A DNA stretch of 7,665 bases, taken from Chloroflexota bacterium (GTDB lineage Bacteria; Chloroflexota; Anaerolineae; Promineifilales; Promineifilaceae). Within the stretch, counting starts at the first letter, position 1. The number at the start of each line of letters is the position of its first letter. A model generated the notes under the pieces. That model saw only the letters and a program-made list of their open reading frames with translations, made no database searches and had not been told where the DNA came from. The stretch covers positions 1 through 7,665 of the forward strand of contig JAHEEY010000224.1 of assembly GCA_024640485.1 (NCBI GenBank), written 5' to 3'. The translations under genes and the position numbers were made by a program. Of the stretch, positions 1 to 7,665 are shown piece after piece.

Positions 1-1122
1 TGGCAGCTGCTTCAGGAAACCGAGCGTATGGCGGAGGCGCTGGGCGATATCACCCGTCTGGCCCGGATCTTCCAGCGCTCTTCCCAATTCTTCTGGCTTC
101 GCGGCCGCCCGGAAACCGCTGGCGATTACGCCCGGCGCACGCTGCGCCACGCCGAAGAGCTGGACGATGCTGAGCTACGTTTCGCCGCGTTGCGAATGCT
201 GGGGCGCTGCGGCATCGCCCTGAGCCAATATGATGACGCCATCGCCTATCTGCTGCGCTATGTCGATCTGGCTGAAAAAGGGAAGCCGATCGCCGACCTG
301 CCGGCGATCCTGGGCTATCTGGGGGTCGCTTATGCCCGGGTGGGCTCCTGGCAGCGGGCCATCGACGCCGCCAAGCGGGGGATGGATATGGCCGACGCCT
401 CCGCTTCCGGGTCCATGCATGTGGTCGCCCGGATGCAGCTGGCCTTCATCTACGGCGAACTCAACGAGTGGCAGCAGGCGTTGGCGATTGCCGAGCCGGC
501 ACGGGATCTGTGGCAGGACGAGGGGATGACCCCCCATGCTTTCATGCTGCGGGCGGTGATCGGCCGCTGCATGGTCCAAACTGGGATGCCGGAGGCCGGC
601 GTCGCCGAGATCCAGGCGGCGTTGAAGTGGGCCGAAGAGGTCGACTACCGGGTCCTGGTCCATGTCATCCACGTCTATCTGGCTCAAGCGCTGTTTGTGG
701 CTGGCATGGAAGAGCAGGCGCTGGGCCGGGCCAAGTACGCCGCGGTGCAGGCCGCCGATGCCGGCAACCGCTGGGCAGAGGCGGTGGCCCTGCGCACCCA
801 GGCCGAAATCGGGATGCGAATGCCCGATCCCGATTGGACCGAGCTTGAAGCCAACCTCATCCGGGCGATGCACATCCTGCGCCAGAAGCGGGCCCGCCCT
901 GACTTGGCCCGCACCTATTTGGCTATGCGCCGGCTGTACGATCGCGCCGGGCAGTCGGCCTGGGCGGTGGACTGCCACTTCCGGGCCACCACCATCTTCG
1001 ACGAGCTGGGCATGGCCGACGAACTCCGCACCGCCCAGGGCCAGCCAGCGGGCGGCAAGGCAGGCGCTGGGGTGATCTCCAGCCTAAAGCTGGTTGGCCC
1101 CAACGTTCCCCTGCCGGAATAA
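1..1122 (+). CDS. TPR-repeat protein, C-terminal part (5' end outside window)
   Basis: The reading frame is open from base 1 (W-Q-L-L-Q-E-T-E-R before the first ATG at 28) to the TAA at 1120-1122, so these 373 residues are the C-terminal part of a longer protein and the ATG at 28 need not be a start. The chain is almost wholly helical with degenerate tetratricopeptide units. One clear example lies near residues 101-132 (LGYLGVAYARVG, then WQRAIDAAK), with further units before and after it. The last unit (DLARTYLAMRRLYDRAG, followed by a helix ending DELGM) resembles the end of large bacterial regulators that combine a cyclase or AAA/NB-ARC ATPase with C-terminal TPRs. The TPR array probably mediates protein contacts. 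A Gly/Ala-rich linker and a short non-helical tail (SSLKLVGPNVPLPE) close the protein. No catalytic domain is visible here. It is separated from the liv operon by 135 bp, so a functional link is not shown. Confidence 0.8.
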   Translation, partial: WQLLQETERMAEALGDITRLARIFQRSSQFFWLRGRPETAGDYARRTLRHAEELDDAELRFAALRMLGRCGIALSQYDDAIAYLLRYVDLAEKGKPIADLPAILGYLGVAYARVGSWQRAIDAAKRGMDMADASASGSMHVVARMQLAFIYGELNEWQQALAIAEPARDLWQDEGMTPHAFMLRAVIGRCMVQTGMPEAGVAEIQAALKWAEEVDYRVLVHVIHVYLAQALFVAGMEEQALGRAKYAAVQAADAGNRWAEAVALRTQAEIGMRMPDPDWTELEANLIRAMHILRQKRARPDLARTYLAMRRLYDRAGQSAWAVDCHFRATTIFDELGMADELRTAQGQPAGGKAGAGVISSLKLVGPNVPLPE

Positions 1123-4100
1123 ACGCAAGCTCCCCCTTCACCCCCCGTTAACGCCCCTGGCGACAGTTCATTAACGTTTGATGAGTAAAATATTGTCTGC
1201 AGGCTGCAAGAGTCTGCTTGTGGCGGCCCTGGTCTCTTAGGAAGAGGAGAACAACCTATGCCCCGTGGCTTTTCCCACATCTTGAACAGCAGCCCCCTGG
1301 AACCTGGCGAACTGCAGCTGGACATCGACAGCGTATTCCTGGCATTCGGCGGGGTACAGGCGCTCAGCGGCGTCAGCCTGCAGGTGCGCCAGAGCGAAAT
1401 TGCCGCCATCATCGGGCCCAACGGCGCCGGCAAGACAAGTCTGCTCAACTGCGTCAGCGGGCTCTATCACCCTCAAGAAGGATCGATCCGGTTTCACAAT
1501 CAAAGCGCCCATACCCTCACTGACCTAAAACCATACCAGATCGCCAAGCTAGGCATCGCCCGCTCTTTCCAGAACATCGAGCTGTTCAAGCATATGACCG
1601 TGCTGGACAACTTGATGTTGGGCCGGCACGTGCACCTCAAGTCGAACATATTCAGCGGCGGTCTCTACTGGGGACGGGCTCAGCGGGAAGAGGTGGAGAA
1701 CCGTGAGTTCCTGGAGGATATCATCGATCTTTTGGAAATTGAGCCTATCCGCAAGCAGGCCGTGGGCACCCTGTCTTACGGACTGCAGAAGCGGGTGGAA
1801 TTGGGCCGGGCGCTGGCATTGCAGCCCAGCCTGCTCATTTTGGACGAGCCGATGGCGGGCATGAACATGGAAGAGAAGGAAGATATGGCTCGTTTCGTCC
1901 TCGATATCAACGAGGAACACGGCGTGACCATCGTCATTATTGAGCATGATATGGGCGTAGTCATGGACATCTCCGACCACATCGTCGTCCTGGATTTCGG
2001 TGTCAAAATCGGTGACGGCACCCCGGCTGAGGTGCAGCGAGACCCGGCAGTCATCCAGGCATATTTGGGCCAGGACCACAGCGTCCTGTAACCATGGAGC
2101 CGCCGGGCTCCAGCCATTATCCACAACACTCGGTGAAACATGGCAGAAACATTTCCCCAATTATTAATCGAACGCGCGTCACAATTCGGCGGCCGTGAGG
2201 CCCTGCGCGAAAAAGATTACGGCATCTGGCAGGCAACCAATTGGGATGACTACCTGGCACATGTGCGCCATTTCGCCCAGGGGCTCAAGGCGCTGGGGCT
2301 GACTGCGGCCGACACCGTTGCCATTATCGGCGACAACCGTCCAGAGTGGATCTATTCCGAACTGGCAGCCCAGGTGGTGGGCGCCAAGAGTGTGGGCATC
2401 TACCAGGACGCGGTGGTCAAAGAGATGACCTACATCGTCAGCCACGCCCAGGTGAAGTTCATCGTGGTAGAGGACCAGGAGCAGGTCGACAAAATTCTGG
2501 AGATGTGGGACCAGCTGGTTGGGGTTGAAAAAGTCATCTACTACGATCCCAAAGGGCTGCGAAACTATACCGAGGAGTTCCTCATTTTCTTCGGTGATGT
2601 CGAACAGCTGGGTATTGAATTCGGCCAGGCGAACCCGGATTGGTTTGAGAGCGCCGTGGCGCAGGGGAAAGCGGATGACGTGGCGATTTTGGCCACGACT
2701 TCTGGTACCACCGGGAATCCAAAGCTGGCCATGATCACCCACCGAAATCTCATCTCCATGGGCCGAAACTTGATGGAAATCGACCCCTTGGAGCCCAGCG
2801 ACCGTTTCGTCAGCTTCCTGCCCATGGCCTGGATCGGCGAGCAGATGATGTCATTTGCCTGCAGCCTGCAGAACGGCTTCACTCTCCACTTCCCCGAGAA
2901 GCCGGACACCGCCTTGGCCAATCTGCGGGAAATCGGCCCCCATTCGATGTTCAGCCCGCCCCGCATCTGGGAGAACCTGGTCAGCCAGGTGATGGTAAAA
3001 ATGGAGGACAGCAGCCGCTTGAAGAAAGCGATCTATGATTGGGGCATGAAGGTCGGTCAGGAGATGGCAGATCTCCGCTTCCGTAAAGAAGAGCCCAAGC
3101 TGTCTGATAAGGTCAAGAATTTCATCGCTGAATGGCTGGTGTACAAGTCGATCAAGGACCATCTCGGCCTGCGCCATCTGAAGCGAGCCTACACTGGCGG
3201 CGCCGCTCTGGGTCCAGACGTGTTCCGCTTTTTCCACGCTTTGGGGGTCAACCTGAAGCAGATTTACGGCCAGACTGAAGCCAGCGGCATCAGCGTCCTG
3301 CACCGGGATGGTGACGTCAAGTTCCAAACTGTTGGCACCCCGGTCACCGGCACTGAGGTGCGCATCGCCGAGAACGGCGAGATCCAGCTCAAATCGGATT
3401 CTATCTTCCCAGGCTATTTCAACGACCCGGATGAGACCGCGGCAACCCTGCACGACGGCTGGCTCCATTCCGGCGACGCCGGCTACTTTGATGAGGATGG
3501 CCATCTCATTGTCATTGATCGGGCCAAAGATGTGATGACCCTGCACGACGGCACCAAGTTCAGCCCGCAGTTCATCGAGAACAAGCTGAAGTTCAGCCCC
3601 TACGTGAAAGAAGCGGTCGTCTTTGGCGGTGACTGGCCCTTCGTCAGCGCCATGATCAATATCGATATGGAGAACACCGGCAAGTGGGCCGAGAACCAGC
3701 AGCTGGCCTATACCACCTACACCGACCTGGCCCAGAAGCCGGAAGTGTACCAGCTGGTACGCAAGCAGGTGGCCACGGCCAATGCCGATCTGCCCGAAAC
3801 CGCCCGCATCCAACGTTTCCTGCTGCTGCACAAAGAGTTGGACGCCGACGACGCCGAACTGACCAGAACCCGCAAAGTGCGGCGCACCTACGTCGCCCAG
3901 CGGTACGATGACATTATCTCCGCCTTGTACAGCCAGAATGACTACCTGGATGTTGAGACGGTGATTACCTATCAGGACGGACGGACCGCCTTGCTGCAGA
4001 CAAGGCTGCGGATCGAAACCATGTCAATTCACAACGGTAGCTAGGGCACGCATCCATGGATAAGTTTATACAGTTGACCTTAACAGGATTAACCAACGGG

Positions 4101-7100
4101 GCGATTTTGTCCCTGGTAGCGCTGGGCTTCGTGCTGATTTACAAAGCCAGTGATGTGATCAACTTCGCCCAGGGGGATTTCCTGCTGGTAGGGGCATACA
4201 TCACCTACGGCATCATTGTGCAGGTGGGGCTTCCCTGGACTGCCGGGGTATTGCTGGCGGTGCTGATCGCCATCGGATTGGGCATCGTGGTGGAGCGATT
4301 TGTGCTGCGGCCGATGATCGGCGAACCGATCATTTCAGTGATCATGATCACCATCGGCCTATCCAGCCTGCTGCGGGCGGTGGTCACCTCGATTTGGGGC
4401 ACCCTGGGCCGGCAGTTCCCGCCCTTCTTGCCCAGCCAGCCGATCAGCTTGGCCGGGGCGACCATTCCGGTGGACCGGTTGATCGCCATCGGCCTGGCGG
4501 TGGTGCTGCTGATCGTCTTCTCGCTCTTCTTCCGCTATTCCCGCCAAGGGATCGCCATGCGGGCCACGGCTGATGACCAGCAGGCTGCCCTGAGTATGGG
4601 CATCAGCGTCAAGCGGATATTCGCCATGGCCTGGTCGATTGCCGCGGTGACCGCGGTCCTTGCCGGCGTTATCGTGGCCAACATCACCGAGCTTAGCTTC
4701 TTTGCCATTTCCGCCATCGGCCTGCATGTGTTCCCGGTGGTGATTCTGGGCGGCCTGGACTCAATCCCCGGCGCCATCATCGGCGGTATCATCATCGGGC
4801 TGCTGGAGTCCTATGTCGGCGGCTATACCCCCAGTGTGTTGGCGCTGCGGTCGGTCTTTCCCTTCATCGCCCTGATTATCATCCTGATGATTAAGCCGTA
4901 CGGTCTCTTTGGTGAAATCCGTATTGAACGCGTGTAGCCCGTTGTTGACCGAGAGCAGCTTCTGATTTTGCTCCACCACTTCTGCCTTAGAGGTATTTAT
5001 GGAATCAGGCATTTTCCACACCAGATACGAAAGCGACATGGCCTTGCGCCGCACCCCGTTAATGCGCTGGCGCATTTATCTGGCGGTTGCCTTTCTGCTC
5101 ATCTTTCCCTTCGTTGGTAACAGCTATACCTTGACCCTGGCGGATCAGATCGGGATTGCCGCCATCGGCGCCATCGGGCTGAACATTCTCACCGGCTTTA
5201 CCGGACAGATCAGCCTGGGCCAGGGCGGCTTCATGGCCATCGGCGCCTATACATCAGGGGTACTGACCACGCACATGGGCCTGCCCTGGTGGTTGACCAT
5301 TCCCATCGCCTGCATCATGACCGCCCTGGTGGGCGGTATCTTCGGCATCCCTTCGCTGCGGCTGAAAGGGCTTTACCTGGCTATCGCCACCTTGGCCGCG
5401 CAGCAGATCATTCAATGGGCCATCGTCCGATCTGCCCTGGGGACTGACGCGCTGGTCGTGCCGCCGATCAAGGTGTTGGGCACCACGCTGAACAAGCTGC
5501 GTATCGGACCGTTTGGTGGGGTTGATTTCTGGTTCTACTGGATCATCTACTTGTTTCTGGCATTGACCATTCTGTTCACAGTCAATCTGTTCCGCACCAA
5601 GGTAGGGCGGGCGTTTATCGCCATCCGCGACCAGGATATCGCTGCCGAGGTGATGGGCGTAAACCTGTTCCGATACAAGCTGCTCTCCTTCGCCACCTCT
5701 TCGTTCATTGTAGGATTGGCGGGGGCGCTGTTGGCCCAATACCGGGGCATCGTCAATTACGAGCGGTTCACCATCGATGCTTCAATTTTCTACCTGGCGG
5801 TGATTATCATCGGTGGGCTGGGTTCTGTCTCCGGCTCCGTCTACGGCGCCATCTTCATGACTTTGCTGCCGGCGATCCTCAGCAATCTGGGCCGTTCCCT
5901 GGGATCCACCGCCCCCGCCATCGCCCGGCTGGTGCCGTTTGTGCAGCAAGGTGTGTTCGGCTTAACCATCGTCTTATTCCTGGTTTTTGAACCAGAAGGA
6001 TTGGCCAAGATCTGGCGTAATATCAAAGATTACTTCAGGCTTTGGCCCTTCAGTTATTAGCACGAAACGACCTACATCCCAGTTTACATCGACTCGTTTC
6101 AAGATCACCGATCCTATTGTTTCTGTCTTTGAGGAGGATGAAAAGATGAAATCTTTTAGAGTGCTGTTGGTCATATTGCTGGTGCTGGTGGGTGTCGTGG
6201 CACTCACCGCTTGTGGGGGAGGGAGTGGTGATGAGACGATTAAAGTTGGGGCCATTTTTGATTTGACCGGTGCCACATCGGACGTTGGCACCCCTTATTC
6301 CGAAGGCGTGACCGACTTCGTAAAGTGGTATAACGACAAAGGCGGCGTGGACGGACGGCAGATTGAGCTGATTTCGGCTGATTACGCCTACAAGGTTGAC
6401 CAGGCCGAGCAGCTGTACAGCCAGTATGTCAGCGAAGGCGTTGTCGCCTTCATGGGCTGGGGAACTGGCGATACCGAAGCGCTGCGCAGCCGTATTGCCG
6501 CTGATGAAATCCCCTTCATGTCCGCCTCTTATTCCGATGTCCTGGGTAACCCCAGTGAAGCACCTTATAACTTCATGATCGGCACCGGATATGGCGCCCA
6601 GGCGGTCATCGCCGTTCAGGCTGGCCTCGATGCCGGGGCCACCAAATTCGCTATCTTCCACCATGACAGCCCCTTCGGGCAGTCGCCGGTTGATATGGCC
6701 AAGAACTACGCTGTAGCCCATGGCGCCACCATGGATGTCTTCCCGATGCCAGGCGGCGCTACCGACTTCACCGCGGAGCTGACCCAGGTGCAGGAAGCCG
6801 GCATCGAGTACCTGCTGATTCAGAATGTCTCCTCGCCGGCAGCCACCCTGGTCAGGAATATCGCTGACTTCGGACTGGATGTGCAGGTCGTCTGCCTCAA
6901 CTGGTGTACCGATGAGCTGTTCGCCTCTCTAGCCGGCGACGCAGGAGAAGGGGTAATGGGCGCCAGCCCCTACGCCTTCCCCGGCAGCGGCGCGGCAGGC
7001 TTGACGGAGATGGAAGCATACGTCACCAGCAATGGTGGGAAGCTGGAAGATAAAGGGATCCGCTATGTCGCTGGCTGGTTGACCATGGAAGTCATGACTG

Positions 7101-7665
7101 CCGGTCTTGAAAAAGTGGTCGCTGACAAAGATGATGTCACCGGCGCCAACCTGCGAGCTGCCCTGGAAACGATGGATGTCTTTGACACCGGAGGTATCAC
7201 GCAGCCGCTGAAGTTCAGCGCCTCTGATCACGCTGCCAATAAGGCGGTCCAGCTCTTTAAGATCGACGGGGGTAGGTGGACTAAGACGTCTGACTACTTG
7301 CTGCCGATCCCATAGTCACGGATAAAAGCTGCCCGCGAGCGGCATCAGGTTCATGCCTTTTGGCGTTCGCGGGCAGCGGAACACGGAGCATTCCATGCTG
7401 ACCCTCAACAATATTGAAGTGATCTACAACGATGTCATCCTGGTGCTGAAAGGGATGTCCCTGCAGGTGCCGGAAGGCAAGATCGTGGCCTTGCTGGGTT
7501 CAAACGGCGCCGGCAAATCTACCACCTTGAAGGCGATCTCGGGTCTGTTGAAGGCAGAAGACGGCGAGGTGACCGACGGCGAGATCCTGTTTGAGGGCGA
7601 GCTGATTCACGAGCTCGATGCCGCTGATGTGGTGCGCCGGGGTATCTTCCAGGTGATGGAAGGGC

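Overview
The window is a moderately GC-rich bacterial segment with all genes on the + strand. It holds the 3' end of a TPR-repeat protein, then a nearly complete branched-chain-amino-acid-type (Liv/HAAT) ABC transporter operon with an acyl-CoA synthetase gene built into it. The organism is not certain. A TPR-rich C-terminus like those of large cyclase/ATPase regulators, a Cys-anchored solute-binding lipoprotein and the liv gene set would fit Chloroflexota (Anaerolineae-like), but similar liv plus acyl-CoA synthetase operons also occur in Proteobacteria, so this is an inference from style.

Layout: 1-1122, C-terminal 373 residues of a TPR protein, open at the left edge. 1123-1257, intergenic leader with an AT-rich island (about 1167-1195) that holds an imperfect dyad and a possible -10 box, followed by a strong Shine-Dalgarno. 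1258-2091, LivG-type ATPase. 2092-2139, short gap with a 7-bp hairpin. 2140-4044, AMP-forming acyl-CoA synthetase (634 aa). 4056-4937, LivH permease. 4999-6060, LivM permease. 6146-7315, LivK-like solute-binding lipoprotein. 7316-7394, gap with a long stem-loop. 7395 to the right edge, N-terminal 90 codons of a LivF-type ATPase.

Working together: the lipoprotein would capture a ligand outside the membrane, LivH and LivM form the channel, and LivG and LivF power import. The embedded synthetase would convert an imported carboxylic acid to its CoA thioester at the expense of ATP. The presence of the synthetase, plus a binding protein whose predicted ligand-contact segments differ from those I know for LivJ/LivK, suggests that the substrate is an organic acid (aromatic, aliphatic or branched) rather than leucine, isoleucine or valine. 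The order livG - synthetase - livH - livM - livK - livF, rather than livK-H-M-G-F, is a recognisable variant and not an entirely new system. The main open questions are the substrate, the regulator that might bind the leader dyad, and the role of the hairpins inside the operon.
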